Shown piece by piece: positions 22,544 through 33,703 of a DNA stretch of 64,000 nt. Both the position numbers and the translations under genes were made by a program. The stretch comes from Isoetes taiwanensis (lineage: Eukaryota > Streptophyta > Lycopodiopsida > Isoetales > Isoetaceae): contig JAJEKV010000080.1 of NCBI GenBank assembly GCA_021234155.1, positions 1,782,182 through 1,846,181 on the forward strand, read 5' to 3'. Below the pieces are notes generated by a model that did not search any database, had not been told where the DNA came from, and saw only the letters and a list, made by a program, of their open reading frames with translations. Each line of letters starts with the position of its first letter. Positions within the stretch are counted from its first letter, which is position 1.

Positions 22544-22572
22544 CCCGACATCGCCGGGCACACGTTTCTAGT
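22544..22572 (+). mobile_element. Helitron-like 3' end inserted in a chromovirus LTR
   Basis: A decayed hairpin (CCCGAC, ATC, GCCGGG) is followed by CACACGTTT and CTAG, then T. This matches plant Helitron ends: a GC-rich hairpin about ten bases before CTRR, inserted between A and T. The base after CTAG resumes the inverted chromovirus LTR (TACCTATATATGACTTAGGGCC). Comparison with the intact LTR puts an A-T dinucleotide exactly at this point. A better preserved terminus of the same type is at 47404-47434. Confidence 0.65.
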
Positions 22573-23365
22573 ACCTATATATGACTTAGGGCCTAACATA
22601 TGTACGTAACATACCTCTCCCCTTCAAATCCTTGGTCCTCAAGGATCATGGGAGTATGTGTATTTTGACACATATTCCCTCCCTACGTCATTCGGTGGCC
22701 ATGGTTTCGCCATCTCATCCCTTTAGAAACCCGTTCCCTGTGATCATGGTTTCATCCTCTAGTCCCTTTGGAAACCCGTTCCCTGTATCACCACATGATC
22801 ATGGTTTTCATCTAATCCATTCGAAAACCCCTTCTCTGGACCACGCCGTGATCATGCTTTTGTAGCTCATTCTTTTGCAGACATCCTACTTGTCATCTAT
22901 ATTGATGAAAGTCTCTAATTCTTTACTCTTACATAACTGACCTCACATTGACTCCACTAATCCTTCTGCGCCTTCATGGGTTTTGAGTCAGGTGAGGATT
23001 TGGTTGCACGTACTCTTCACTCTCCCATGTGCCCTCGGGAAGTGATTGATCTCGCCACAAGATCCAGTACTCTGCAATATTCCTATTGCGCATCTTCCGA
23101 ATGTGAGTGTCTAGAATAGCTTCAGGAGTTAGCTCAGAGCTAAGGGCTAGGAGTATTGTCACTATTCCTGGACATTATTTCTTTCTTGAGCTGGCTTATA
23201 TGGAATATAGGATGCATTCCTAATCCATCCACAAGTTCTAACTCGACTCGTATGATGTCTTCATTGACCTTCTTGAGTCCAACATATCGGGACATTGTTG
23301 ACTAATGGTTTTAAGGTTCTTACCTTGCCACTAGTAGCATATTCTAGTAAAAGGAAAAGAAAATT
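22573..23365 (-). mobile_element. Chromovirus 3' end, inverted copy: chromodomain, repeats, PPT and LTR start
   Basis: Read on the minus strand this runs from integrase C-terminal sequence through a chromodomain-like segment (ILDTHIRKMRNRNIAEYWIL and WRDQSLPEGTWESE, 22974-23162), a minisatellite-like block, a polypurine tract and the first ~45 bases of the LTR, where a Helitron cuts it. The chromodomain marks the chromovirus branch of Ty3/gypsy, in which it guides integration to particular chromatin. The ORF is broken upstream of the chromodomain. The same structure is present in direct orientation at 27655-28802, so the two form inverted arms. Confidence 0.7.
22640..22860. repeat. Degenerate minisatellite in the chromovirus 3' non-coding region
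   Basis: Three to four units of about 45-60 bp are built around GATCATGGTTTCATC and CCCTTTGGAAACCCGTTCC. The inverted counterpart at 28140-28330 has the same units, so the array belongs to the element and is not a local expansion. Confidence 0.75.
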
Positions 23366-23407
23366 GTTTCAAGAAGAATAATTAAGGTTTAGCAATTCAG
23401 AGAAAGG

Positions 23408-23852
23408 GTCACTCTTTCATCCTGATTTGAAATAGATTGTGGGACCATGCTTCTTTTATAAGTGAACTTGGTCCATATTCTTCTTCAGCTGAATAGCCAA
23501 ATGCGCATGGTATATGTTCATCAAGCTGCTCCAACTCATCCAGCCTGTCTTGGACATCTGCAACATGCCCCAGCTCTTGCTCAACAAAAATTCTTAAAGA
23601 AGGGACCTCCATCTCGTATGGTAAAACTGCTTCACAGCCATAAACCAACTGAAATGGAGTATGCCCTATTGCACCTTTCTCATGTGTCCTGTCCGCCCAA
23701 AGGGCAGCCTATAAATGTGCATGCCAATTATTACCATGCTCAAAAATCATCTTGGTGATGATGTGTATTAGTTGCTTGTTGGTACTTTCTGCCTGTCCAT
23801 TCCCCTGGGGGTAAAGACATTGTTGGTTAATTCTTGCATCAGCTGTATTTTG
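23408..23852 (-). pseudogene. Ty3/gypsy integrase, C-terminal part
   Basis: Minus-strand sequence reads YPQGNGQAESTNKQL, close to the conserved integrase segment containing the third catalytic (Glu) residue, then HTPFQLVYGCEAVLPYEMEV and an Asp/Glu-rich helix (VADVQDRLDELEQL) typical of the integrase C-terminus. A stop near 23700 and a frameshift near 23830 show it is inactive. An 850-bp fragment of another LTR replaces the stretch between this piece and the integrase core at 24699. Confidence 0.75.
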
Positions 23853-24698
23853 GAAAAGGGGGTAGAGACCTAGTGGCTCTTATCTATATGATGCTTGTAG
23901 CTTAGACCCCTTAGTTCCTATTATTATGTGGCATGTGCATAGAAACCCACCCGGCTAGGGGCTATAGAGTGACTTAGCACCATACAACGAGGCTAGTGGC
24001 AAAGCGGAGAGAGGTCCCTGCTGAGCACGGCTACTGGGGACCCATAGTGGGCTAGGCCTATAGTCGGTCACTTCGTGTGGGCGGGGTATGGGTCCGAAAC
24101 TTCCTGGGTCAATGGTATCGCCCTGACCCTCAAGAGTTGCAGGTGTTGACCTGGCTTGTTTTGGGGAGTTCAGTCGGGTATAAATTGTGTGTCGCCACGA
24201 TCCTCTAGCCGCCCATGGAACCACTAGAACCACTAGACCTCGAGAAGGAGAGATGGAACCCTTCATACCTCATCGGACCAGGAAGATGCAATCCAGAGTA
24301 GTCTTGATGGGTGATACCATGAGACTACGTATCCAGCAGGTTATAGTCACACCAGAGCCCGATTTAGCCAGTCTGCAAAGTATGCATGGGAGGAGCGAAT
24401 GGAGTGGTCAACCCTAGCCATTGTCTATAGCCAGCCCCGCCATTGCCATATCTCGGTCCACTCTATCTTGAGGCTTAACTGTCAGTCTGCTTACCTTACG
24501 AGTCTGAGCCTGCGTAGAAGCTCATATGTTTTATGGCGTGTTGGTATCTTTGATGTATCTTTAGTAGTATGGATGTGCTACCCTTCGAGGTAGTCGATTG
24601 TATTATTTAGTGTTAGCGCTGACATTATGTTATGCTTCTGTTATTATAGGAGCCCATAGGGGAAGGGCACCAAGGCACCTCCGTGTCCCCTTCCCGCA
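23853..24698 (-). mobile_element. Internal fragment of the 1.6-kb LTR family inside the integrase
   Basis: The reverse complement matches the solo LTR at 20155-21812 from GCGGGAAGGGGACACG to the GGTAGAGACC-AGT segment near 21060. Both ends are truncated, with no TG…CA termini, so this is not a simple insertion. It interrupts the minus-strand gypsy integrase between its second and third catalytic regions, and part of the integrase is missing. Gene-conversion-like repair, deletion after insertion or ectopic recombination could explain it. Confidence 0.75.
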
Positions 24699-25100
24699 CC
24701 TTTGCTGGAATTGCCTCTGCCCACTTAGTGAAGTAATCCATGGCCATAAGTATGTACTGGTGTCCGGAGGATGACATAAGGATTGGGCCTATGAAATCTA
24801 GCCCCCAAGTGTGGAAAGGTCCAAAAATAGGAATAATGGCTAAATCTGCAAAGTTGGCTCGCTTAGGTTGATGAAATTGGCAGGCTTGGCATCTTAGGGT
24901 ATGATTATGGGCGTCCTTGAATAAGGTGGGCCAATAATAGCCTGCTCGCAAGATCCTCTTGGCTGTAGCTTGCCTGGCGAAGTGACCTGAACAAGCACCA
25001 TTAAGACACATCTCCAACACATACACAGACAATTCTCACATTCCTCCATTAGTAATATATATAGATGTTCTAGATAATATCCTCTTCGTTTAAACACCTC
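24699..25100 (-). pseudogene. Ty3/gypsy integrase: zinc-binding region and catalytic core start
   Basis: The minus frame shows the integrase zinc region (GHFARQATAKRILRAGYYWP, then RCQACQFHQ) and the start of the catalytic core with the first Asp (HTWGLDFIGP) and the MDYFTKW motif with a second Asp. The sequence ends abruptly at 24699, where a foreign LTR fragment begins. It is out of frame with the upstream RNase H and is inactive. Confidence 0.82.
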
Positions 25101-26664
25101 TGGAGTATCCCATCAGCACTTCTACGACAAAATATACCATCAACAAGCAAGAATTGAGATAGCTTTCACTTTATTCTTCTCTGTTCTCGGCCTGTGAAAT
25201 GATCTATCAAGTCTAATCTTTGTAATAAGTATATGTAGGGATGAATATGCAAGCCGAGCCTTCAACCATCTCTTCTGGAGTGATGTCCTCCTCCATAAGA
25301 GCATACGGCAAATACCCACTTGGATTGCTAAGAGTGTGAGCTTATTTAATTGCAAAGTCAAGTTGTGCCAGGTAAAACATTCACTTTTGATGCTTAGCTT
25401 TCTTAAGGCTCTTCCCTAATATGAGTGGCATGGGATTCTTTTTCACGATGACTACAGTGTGCTCCTTAAGTAGAAGGTGTTCATGCCTATGAAATAAGAA
25501 TACTAATGCACAATGTACAGGATATCTGTTCTCCACATCTGTAAGTTGCCTCCCGGAGTAGCAAATATATGATATCCCTTCATCTCATTCTTTTGACATA
25601 AAGCAACCTTGATGGCCCACTTAGTTACTGTGACAAATGCATTGTAAGGACGAGCGTCTTGTGATGGCACTAAAACTGTACCACTTGTCATGATCTGCAG
25701 CAACTTATCAAAAGCAGTTTGGCATTCTTCTGTCCAATGCGCAGGTGTACTTTTACTTTGCCCTTTTAAGAGCTTCCCAACACGGGTAAGCTTGGTAATT
25801 GGACCCATTAAATGTGAAAAATCTGGAATATGTATCCGTAGAAAAGAACACATCCCAATCGGCTTCCTTACCTCTTTCAATGTTTTGGGCACAGGTAGCT
25901 TATGAATAATTTCAATCTTCTCACTTGAAATCTGTATCCCTTTGGTTGAAACATAGTGCCCCAAAAGCACTCCTCCATCACAAAAGAACTGGCACTTAGC
26001 TAGATTAAGACACACTTGGGATGCTCCGCTTAAGGTCAGCACTTCCTCCAACTGTTTTAAGTGATTTGCACGTTTGTTAGCCAAGCATAAATCATCAAGG
26101 AAGATGCCTAAACCTTGCAGGAGCATGATGCGATATGCCACGGCCATACATTCTGAAATGTGGCAGGGGCGTTCATTAAGCCAAAAGGCATCACATTCAT
26201 GGCGTAGGTGCGCCAAGGCGTGATGAATGCAGTTTTTGGCCTATCTTTCGGACAAAAAGAGATTTGGTTAAAACCGCTAAAGCCATCCATGAATGAAAAT
26301 ACCTCATGTGTAGCCACTTGATAAAGTATCTCTTCTTGGAATGGTAAGGGATAATGATCCTTCAAAGTGGCCTTGTTCAAGTCTTGATAGTCCACACATA
26401 CTCTATCTTCTTGTTCTTTTTTAGCACATGGACAATACGCGACACTCACATCGGATTTTCAATCTCGCAGATATAACCAACTTGCAACAATTTGTCAAGC
26501 TCTTCTTTCACCATATTGAGCAGGTGCGGGTTAATCCTCCTTAGCTTGTCCTTGACCGGCATCACTTCTTCTTTTGTATTGATATGGAACTCACAAACCT
26601 CTGGAGGTATTCCTTTTAGCTCCCCATAGTCCCAAGCAAAACAACCTACAAACTTGTTAAACAT
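25101..26664 (-). pseudogene. Ty3/gypsy reverse transcriptase and RNase H (Tat-like), decayed
   Basis: On the minus strand the order is: pre-RT (FAWDYGELKGIPPEV, KDKLRRINP), RT motifs (RVCVDYQDLNKATLKDHYPL; FSFMDGFSGFNQI with the first Asp; TAFITPW; MPFGLMNAPATFQ), the catalytic box as FLDD (expected YLDD), a connection segment (LLGHYVSTKGIQISSEKIEI) and RNase H (WTEECQTAFDKL). Frameshifts lie near 26449 and 26110, and below 25503 the RNase H frame is broken. The pre-RT sequence FAWDY followed by KLRR-NP resembles the non-chromovirus (Tat/Athila) branch, so it is probably a different element from the chromodomain arms that flank it. Confidence 0.85.
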
Positions 26665-26934
26665 TTTGGTCAGCTCTGTTTTTTTTTCTCATTAGCCATG
26701 ACTCTAATATTTAAAGTTCTCTCCTTCCCATTCTTCACAACTGTGATTTCAGATAATTCATTGGCCACTTCAGTAGATATAGTAAAAATTTTGCATATGT
26801 GCTATTCAGAACCCTGTGGCAGCTCATCTTCTCTTACCATTCCCTCATACAAAGCCTCCATAATAATCTTTTTACATAAAGCATCAGCTTCTGTGTTGTT
26901 ATGTGTTCTTGTGTTATGCCCAATTATGATTTAG
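26665..26934 (-). pseudogene. Gypsy pol sequence upstream of RT
   Basis: The minus strand continues the pol frame 5' of the RT with segments such as TEADALCKKIIMEALYEGMV and TVVKNGKERTLNIRVMANE, broken by a stop near 26805. No protease active site (D-S/T-G) was seen. This is inferred to be the protease-to-RT linker because of its position. Confidence 0.5.
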
Positions 26935-27654
26935 ACCATTTTGCAATTATGGGACATGCATGTCGTTATGGGCTAATGAAATAATCTAATGCAATGGTAT
27001 TATGATTATTATGGTCGCGGGTTCCCCTAGTCTATATGAATGGTGCACCTTGATAGATCTTAGGCTAGGGCGCAACGGGATCCGTGCAAATAATAAATGT
27101 CGTTACAACATTGCTTGTTTGCATGGGGCCTTGTGATAGTGGGCGTTAGAATGGTTGAAATGCCAGTGGGCCATTTAAGGGTCCAGTAACCTTTAAGATT
27201 AATGGGTCGTGAATTGGAATATGGATGTGGAACCCAACAGTGGTTATTAAAGAGTTCACATAATAAGGACATATAGGTTGTTAGACTAAGGAAAAAAATT
27301 TAACCTAGAGAGGTCATTGTTTTGGCAGGGCCAGCCATACCATGAAATAGTTAACATGGCCAATAAAGGGCCGAGTCTTAGCCACCCCTCCTTATTATCA
27401 AAGTAGTATTATTCATGATTAGCTATAATGGGTGTATTGTCTATTTATGGAGCAAGGTCTCCAGAAATGCAAGAGCTAACTTGAGGTTTATGTTGCAATA
27501 AGATCTCTAATGAAAGATCAGAGTGTGAGTTAAGGTGGTACAATTGTTAGAAGCTTGCTTCTAATTAGATTTATAGGGGGGTCTATAGTTATTACCATTG
27601 TATTGATATAATCACAAAGAAGCGGGGTCTTCTACAGCATGGTATTCTTAGAGC
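26935..27654 (+). mobile_element. Probable partial LTR ending at a primer-binding-like site
   Basis: A non-coding stretch that ends TCTTCTACAGCA followed by TGGTATTCTTAGAGC (27640-27654). This resembles the tRNA-Met site TGGTATCAGAGC with a small insertion. Directly afterwards the sequence switches to the chromovirus 3' region. No second copy of this LTR was found, so this remains a weak call. Confidence 0.35.
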
Positions 27655-28404
27655 TAAGATCCAGAATATGATACTTGTAGCAAGATAAGAACCTTAAGAC
27701 CATTAGTCAACGATGTCCCAATATGTTGGACTCAAGAAGGTCAATGAAGACATCATATTAGTCGAGTTAGAACTTGTGAATGGATTAGGAATGCATCCTA
27801 TATTCCACATAAGTCAACTCAAGAAAGCAATAATGTCCAGAGATAGTGACAATACTCCTAGCCCTTAGCCCTGAGCTCACTCCTAAAGCTATTCTAGACA
27901 CTCGCATTTGGAGGATGTGCAATAGGAATATCGCAGAGTACTGGATCTTGTAGCGAGATCAATCATTTCCCGAGGCCACATGGGAGAGTGAAGAGTACAT
28001 GCAACCAAATTCTCACCTGACTCAAAACCCATGGAGGCGCGGAAGAATTAGTGGAGTCAATATGAGGCCAGTTACGTAAGAGTAAGAATTAGAGACTTTC
28101 ATCAACATGGATGACAAGTAGGACGTCCATAAAAGAATGAGCTAAGAAAGCATGATCACAGCATGATCCAAAGAAGGGATTTTCGGATGGACTAGGATGA
28201 AACCGTGATCATGGGGTGATCCAGGAAATAGATTTCCAAAGGGACTAGAGGATGAAACCATGATCACATTGTGATCTAGGAACGGGTTTCTAAAGGGACT
28301 AGATGGTGAAACATGGCCACCAGATGACCTAGGGAATATGTGTCAAAATACACATATTCTCATGATCCTTGGGGACCAAGTATTTGAAGGGGAGAGGTAT
28401 GTTA
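27655..28404 (+). mobile_element. Chromovirus 3' end, direct copy: integrase C-terminus, chromodomain, minisatellite, PPT
   Basis: This matches the inverted copy at 22573-23365 along its length, including AAGAACCTTAA-ACCATTAGTCAAC, the chromodomain region (broken by stops near 27870 and 27950), a minisatellite-like block (28140-28330) and GAAGGGGAGAGG (28386-28397), a polypurine tract before the LTR at 28405. It is coding-dead. Confidence 0.75.
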
Positions 28405-28802
28405 TGTTAGGCCTTAGGTCATATAGGTATGTTACATATATATGTTGGGCCCTAAGTCATATGTGACCATTAAACCTAAGGATTATAGGTTTAAGGACAA
28501 GTGGCATTAATGCATAATAGAAGGGCCAAGTGTCTAAAGAGAGCCAGTTAAGTCGTTGTTCATTAGAGTTAACACATGCATGCATGAATATGTTTGGCAG
28601 CATGCCACTAGAGTTGGTATGCTATGTAAGCGATCATAGATCAAGGAAAGGACACCAAGTAGAATTGTTCTAGAAATAATTGGGAATTACACTATGTTGG
28701 AGCATGGATCCGAGGGATCAACGCAAGTTTGGCGTGGGGAGTCCAAGGGACTCAAGGACAGGGGAACCCAGGGAGTTCATGGTAGTTGAGGCCTTTTTAA
28801 CA
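28405..28802 (+). mobile_element. 3' LTR of the chromovirus family
   Basis: It begins TGTTAGGCCTTAGGTCAT just after a polypurine tract and ends CCTTTTTAACA. It is the same length as the LTR at 17398-17797 (about 398 against 400 bp) and has many substitutions relative to it, which indicates an old insertion. No matching 5-bp flank links it to the 17398 copy. Confidence 0.78.
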
Positions 28803-29429
28803 TTTAAAAGTATTTTTAGGAGGCAATAATGCTTTTCGTGAAAGCAGAATTTCTCTGAGTTCCTTGAACGGAAGGATGCTCTTCAAAAACAATCATCCTG
28901 GATGTCAAAACTAGTAGATTTATTATCCAAACTCTATGAGTTTATATACTTCAAAGTATAGCCCATGTTCCCCATTACCATGTAGTTCATTTACTTTCCG
29001 CTAGCGAGTCCCCCACTTTATTCTAACACTTCCCAAGTGTTGAGGACAAGCCACTTGGGGACAAGCATCACACTTGGAGCGACTACACCCTATATTAATC
29101 CAGTTAGGTGAAGGGATAATCTTAATATAATATCACTGGGACAAGTCTCTATGGGTTAGATCCATTGCCTGATGCCCGAAAAGCTATTGTGGCTAATTGG
29201 ATAGTTTCTCATGACCTAGATATGACCAATTATTCCATTACTACACTCGGGAGTCCTTGATCTCCTTTCACCAGTGCAAGAGCCCCTCGCTCTTTGAAAT
29301 GCCTCCAGAACCTGTAACAAACACAAAATACAAGAAAAAAGATAATAGAAGAACCACTCCCTGTTCAACATCCCACGATTAACCTCGTTAATTGCCATAT
29401 GAGGAGAATGAACTTTGCTCTAATAGCAA
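28803..29429 (-). mobile_element. Chromovirus 5' internal sequence, inverted
   Basis: From 29416 down to about 29050 this is the inverse of 17811-18130, including the decayed primer-binding site (GCTCTAATAGCA at 29417-29428). The part at 28803-29050 is AT-rich with no recognised motif and may be further internal sequence. Confidence 0.65.
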
Positions 29430-29811
29430 TGTTGAAAACCGCACAAGATGTCAAGTCTGACTACCATGAACTCCATGGGTTCCCCACTCCTTGAGCCCCT
29501 TGGACTTCTTACGCCAAACTTGCGTTGATCCCTTAGATCCATACTGCAACATACTGCAATTCCCAATCATCCCGAGAACAATTCTACATAATGAGATCTA
29601 TGATCTCTTATATAGCGTACCAACTCTAGTGGCATGTTTCCACGCATATGCATGCATGCATGTGCTAACTCTAGTGAACAAGCACTTAACTGGTTGTCTT
29701 TAGACACTTGGCCCTTCTATTATGCATTAATGCCACTTGTCCTTTAAACCTATAATCCTTAGGTCTAATGGTACTATATGATCTAGGGCCCAACATATGT
29801 ATGTAACATAC
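29430..29811 (-). mobile_element. Chromovirus LTR, inverted, 5' end truncated
   Basis: The inverse of the 17398 LTR from its end (TTTTCAACA on the minus strand) to GGTATGTTACATACATATG, where similarity stops at 29811. About 18-20 bp of the LTR start is missing. It is followed on its own strand by a primer-binding-site relic. Confidence 0.75.
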
Positions 29812-30383
29812 CACCAGAACTTACACAAGGTCAATCCTTGTATTCTGAAATGTTCTGTGGGCAATTCGTCCCGCTCCCAGCTTCCTTGAGATTCCGTTCT
29901 TCCTTCTTGTCTCAATCTGCTATCTGTGTTTTTTTCTGGAACCCAATCTGGCTGTTGTAGTCTTCCCGGCCTGCCCCCTCTAACAGGCCGCCGTCCCTTT
30001 ATGTTGGAAACGCCTGCCCACATGGCAGGGCCACGTGGCAGCATACATATGGCAGGCCATCCTGTCGAGAACAAACCCGGTGGCCCAGGTCTCTCCAGCC
30101 CGACCGTTATGCTGTTGCAGACATCACGTTGGTGGCATCCCCCACTATTGGGGTGCTCATCTTTTAAACAATGGCTATTTAAACCATTGTAGCATAAGCA
30201 ATATCTTCATCAAACATATCCTAGATCACCACATGGTAAGTTTGATAATGCTATTGCATTCCATCTTGCTTATTCTTTCCCAAGGCTAGGAAATCGTTTT
30301 CCTCCCCCTTTCAGAAAGTTAGCTAATTGAGCAATCCTTTGCTTTTGGAAGTGAATATTGAATTGAATTTAATTGAATTGAAT
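29812..30383. other. No gene recognised
   Basis: A GC-richer block (29860-30120) with Pro/Gly-coding ORFs on both strands, none recognised. A TATTTAAA box at about 30177 and the flanking sequence look promoter-like or LTR-like, but I found no partner copy. The AATTGAATTT-type run at 30351-30383 is the simple-sequence tail of the adjacent LINE end. Confidence 0.35.
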
Positions 30384-30463
30384 GCTTATCGTCCACGGAG
30401 ACCAATTGGCCTATGAGACCCAATATAGGAGCGCAGCAGCGTATCACTGCCCCGATTAAAAAA
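30384..30463 (-). mobile_element. LINE 3' terminus (GC-rich family), short copy
   Basis: On the minus strand it reads GGTTTTTTAATCGGGGC, then ATATTGGGTCTCATAGGCC, AATTGGTCTCCGTGGACGAT and AA, ending in an ATTCA-rich tail. The same ending (TTGGGTCCCATAGACCGATTGGTCTCCGTGGACGATAA) closes the LINE at 57000-62118. It is a severely 5'-truncated insertion. Confidence 0.7.
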
Positions 30464-31083
30464 CCAATTTACAACTTAACATAGAACAAATATAATACTC
30501 AGCTTGGATGATATACGTATAGGAGTTTTGACCACTCCCTAAGCTTATAAGACTTTTGACTCCTCTCAAGCTACCGTATGGTGGTGTTCCTAGTCAAACA
30601 ATCCAAGTGCCTTGCGAATATTGAGCAATAAAACCCTTAAGTTTTGTTGCCTCCTTGGTCTCTCAAGGCCCAAGTGAGCAATAGACAACCCTTAAGTCTA
30701 TGCTCACACTCTTTCTATAGAGTCAAAGGTTATAACAACTTTAATATTTAACTATAACTGGCTTCCATAGCCTAACATCCCAAGTAATGCATCATCAAAT
30801 CCTAAATTTGATTTGCAACCCCAACTAACACATTGGCATAGACCACTTCTAGGTCTTACATGCTCACATCAAAGAACTACTATCTCATCCGTAGATGTAA
30901 ATGATCTTCTCAATAAGCGTCATTGATCTCTTAGAGACCATTGCATCGCAAGTGAAGCACCATTATGCTCCATCCATACATTAATCAATATCGCCTCCAT
31001 CCATATATGTGTTTGCTATTAATACAAAAATTTATGCAAAAAGGTGATGGTGGGGAGGAGGTGAGGGGTGAGAGGTAGGAGAG
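30464..31083. other. No gene recognised
   Basis: AT-rich sequence with no ORF or repeat boundary that I can support. The G/A-rich run at 31049-31085 leads into the chromovirus fragment. Confidence 0.4.
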
Positions 31084-31411
31084 GGGTATCAGAGCAAAGT
31101 TGTTCTCCTCTTATGGCAATTAACGAGCTTAATTGTGGGATGTTGGAGGGAGTGGTTCTTATTTTTTTTTGTTTTATTTTTTATATTATTTTTTTGTGTT
31201 GTGTTTGTTAACAGGTTCTGGAGGCATTTCAAAGAGCCAGGAGCTATCACACTAGTGAGAGGTAAGGGACTCCGAGGGTAGTAATGGAATAATTGATCAT
31301 ATCTAGATAAAGGAAAACCTTTTGAGACTATGCATAATGATTCCAGCTAGCCACAATTGCTTTTTGGGCATTTGAGCAACGGATCTAACCCATAAAAGCT
31401 TGTCCTAGTCA
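31084..31411 (+). mobile_element. Chromovirus primer-binding site and 5' internal fragment
   Basis: It starts with the primer-binding sequence GGGTATCAGAGC and continues AAAGTTGTTCTCCTCTTATGGC like 17811-18130. The similarity ends at about 31411 where sequence shared with the legumin 3' flank begins. The LTR that should precede it is absent. Confidence 0.65.
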
Positions 31412-31454
31412 AATATTCTTTCCATTGGATGTCATCATATGTAAGTCATCAATC
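31412..31454 (-). other. Detached piece of legumin-like 3' flanking sequence
   Basis: CAAATATTCTTTCCATTG and CATCATATGTAAGTCAT match 62547-62583, which lies just beyond legumin-like copy 2. This suggests the 3' flank of copy 1 (now resuming at 50925) was split by the intervening LINE nest. Confidence 0.5.
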
Positions 31455-32024
31455 TTTTTTTTTTTTTTTTTTTTATTATAAGTTACGTGGAATGCATTTA
31501 CACTTATACATGGGTTTATTTGATTTATTTGACTCATTACACTTGTTAATATTATTAACATTTTTTTATTCAGCTTTACATGATAGAATCCCAAGGTACT
31601 TTTGCATGGAATCATGCAAATCGTAAATGGCAAGCCTACACATGCTTTACTAAAAGGCAAGGTCTCTGTTTTACCTTCTAACCTGGACATAGAGCTCTTT
31701 AATTCCAAAAGAAAGTTGCAACGGTGGTTACAACATCATGAAACACTTGATCTATGCAGAGTACCTTCATGTAAGATGGACGTAGGTGGATGAATAATCA
31801 TGTAAATCAACATTCTGGATGCATTAATGAGAAATATAAAATGCTACATGAAGATTTTGGAAAATGCAAAGGTATGTGCAATTTTGCTCTTGAATGTCCT
31901 TATATATAAAAAATTGTCATGTTAGGCAAAGGCCATGTGAAATATACGTGAAGATTACGGTAAATGCAAAAGCTTTTTTAGAAGCATGACGTATAATCCC
32001 GGTTTTTCATATGTGCTTCATATC

Positions 32025-32062
<38 letters not shown>

Positions 32063-33703
32063 AAGCATTAGGGGATGCAAAGTTCTATTTATTTCGTTGT
32101 GAAACCTAGGTTTTGGAGCTTTTTAACGTGGTAAGCCTAGTGGCCCTCACCAAATATAAAAAGCAAGGTATGTATTTATGGCTTTCTAGCTTAGGTTTTT
32201 TGCCTTTAAGATTGGAAAGCCAAGCTTTTAAATCGTCTACATTATAAGAGCATTTCGTACAAGAACCAAAAGTCTTGGCACTTTGTACATTACATTTTTT
32301 TTAGCCGAAGAAACGAATAAGGATTTCGGCACAAAAAAGTGTATGTATTTGGGTATATTATTTCTAGATGAAGGGTTTCGAAACCCTAAAGCCTGTTAAC
32401 GCTAGTGCAGCCGATTGCATGTTCCTTGCATGCTCCTTGATGCAAAGGATGACTATGATCCTCATACTCTGCTTCTTATTCATTATCCATTTTACGATTT
32501 GAGTCAGAATCCATCCGCAAATGGATTTTAGTGTTGATCAAGCTTCAAAAAAGCATGGAGTACTCAGATAATTTCGAAGTTGTTGAATAAAAGTGCTTTC
32601 AGCTATTAGCTGTTGAGCACAATATGACGGGATCTCGGGCCATCGAAATTATTATTTGTTCAAATATAATGAAGCAAAGGGCTTCAATTCAGTTTGCGAC
32701 ATATTGTTATGCTTTACATCATGTTTTAGATGATGATCACCGAAAATGCTTTAATATGTGCTAATGTTTTGTACTATTTAATGAATTTGAGTAACCGCCA
32801 TAGGGCTTTTAGATAAATGGACATTTATCATTCTTTTTAGATCTAGGACTAACTTTCGGGGCAAAAGGTTACAAGGTGTGAAAGGCTAAACGCCGAGAGA
32901 CACCATTGTACCTTTTTGCCCTTGCATCTTTACCCTTATCGGGCTAATGATGTATTGATTGGTCAAGAGTCACCGGTTCTCTACTCTCCTTGTCGCTATT
33001 TTGTCCATTCAAGTTTTTCTAGGCTAGAAGGATGATAAACACGAAAATGATGCAATGGATCTACCGATCAATATCATAGCGACAAGATGTGCGCGTATTT
33101 GCAATGATGAAGATGGGAGTTATAGCTTGGAAGGGAAGTGACTAAGACATTTGTTTCTTTGATTTGTCAAACTTATTTGTTCTAAAAATAGAGTTCGAGA
33201 ATATTAAGTCGCTTTATCTAGTAGCAAAGACTCAAATATGGCTTTATGTAAGCCCGAATATCCGGTTGCTCTTCTTATGCCTTTGTGTAAGTCTCAATTT
33301 TAGTGCTTGTAAAACAGAACCACTCATATTGTTATTTGCATCATGTCTTGAATGCCTTATATGAGTATAGCGTGTCCTTATCTATTGAAACATAAATCTG
33401 GTTATAACATGTCATGATTATTAGAGCTGGTTCTATATATGACATTAGAATGTGGGCTTATAATAAAGATTCCAAACTAATTGATGCATTAGATGAATTT
33501 AGCACAGCCGGTTTATGCAAGAAATTTAAAGTACTTATAATGAAAATACCAATATGAAGGAAATAATGTCAACTTAGGTAACCAGATTAAGGCTTAGGGT
33601 ACTGTGCACCTGCTGTAACCTAAGGCTGCAAATTGTACCAAGATATGGTCTTTGAAAAAGTCCATAGAATGGTAGAAAGTCTGTATTAAACAGGTTTAAA
33701 AGG
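31455..33703. other. No gene recognised; poly-T and poly-A runs
   Basis: A 20-base T-run (31455-31474) looks like the 3' tail of a minus-strand retroposon. A 36-base A-run (32026-32061) looks like the tail of a plus-strand retroposon. No coding sequence of either could be identified. The rest is AT-rich with ORFs under 70 codons. Confidence 0.45.

Noticed and set aside
22573-28802. A single full-length chromovirus from 17398 to 28802
   Set aside because: The two LTRs are direct repeats of equal length, but their 5-bp flanks do not match, and the interior contains an inverted copy of the same family and a different gypsy pol. A mosaic is more likely.
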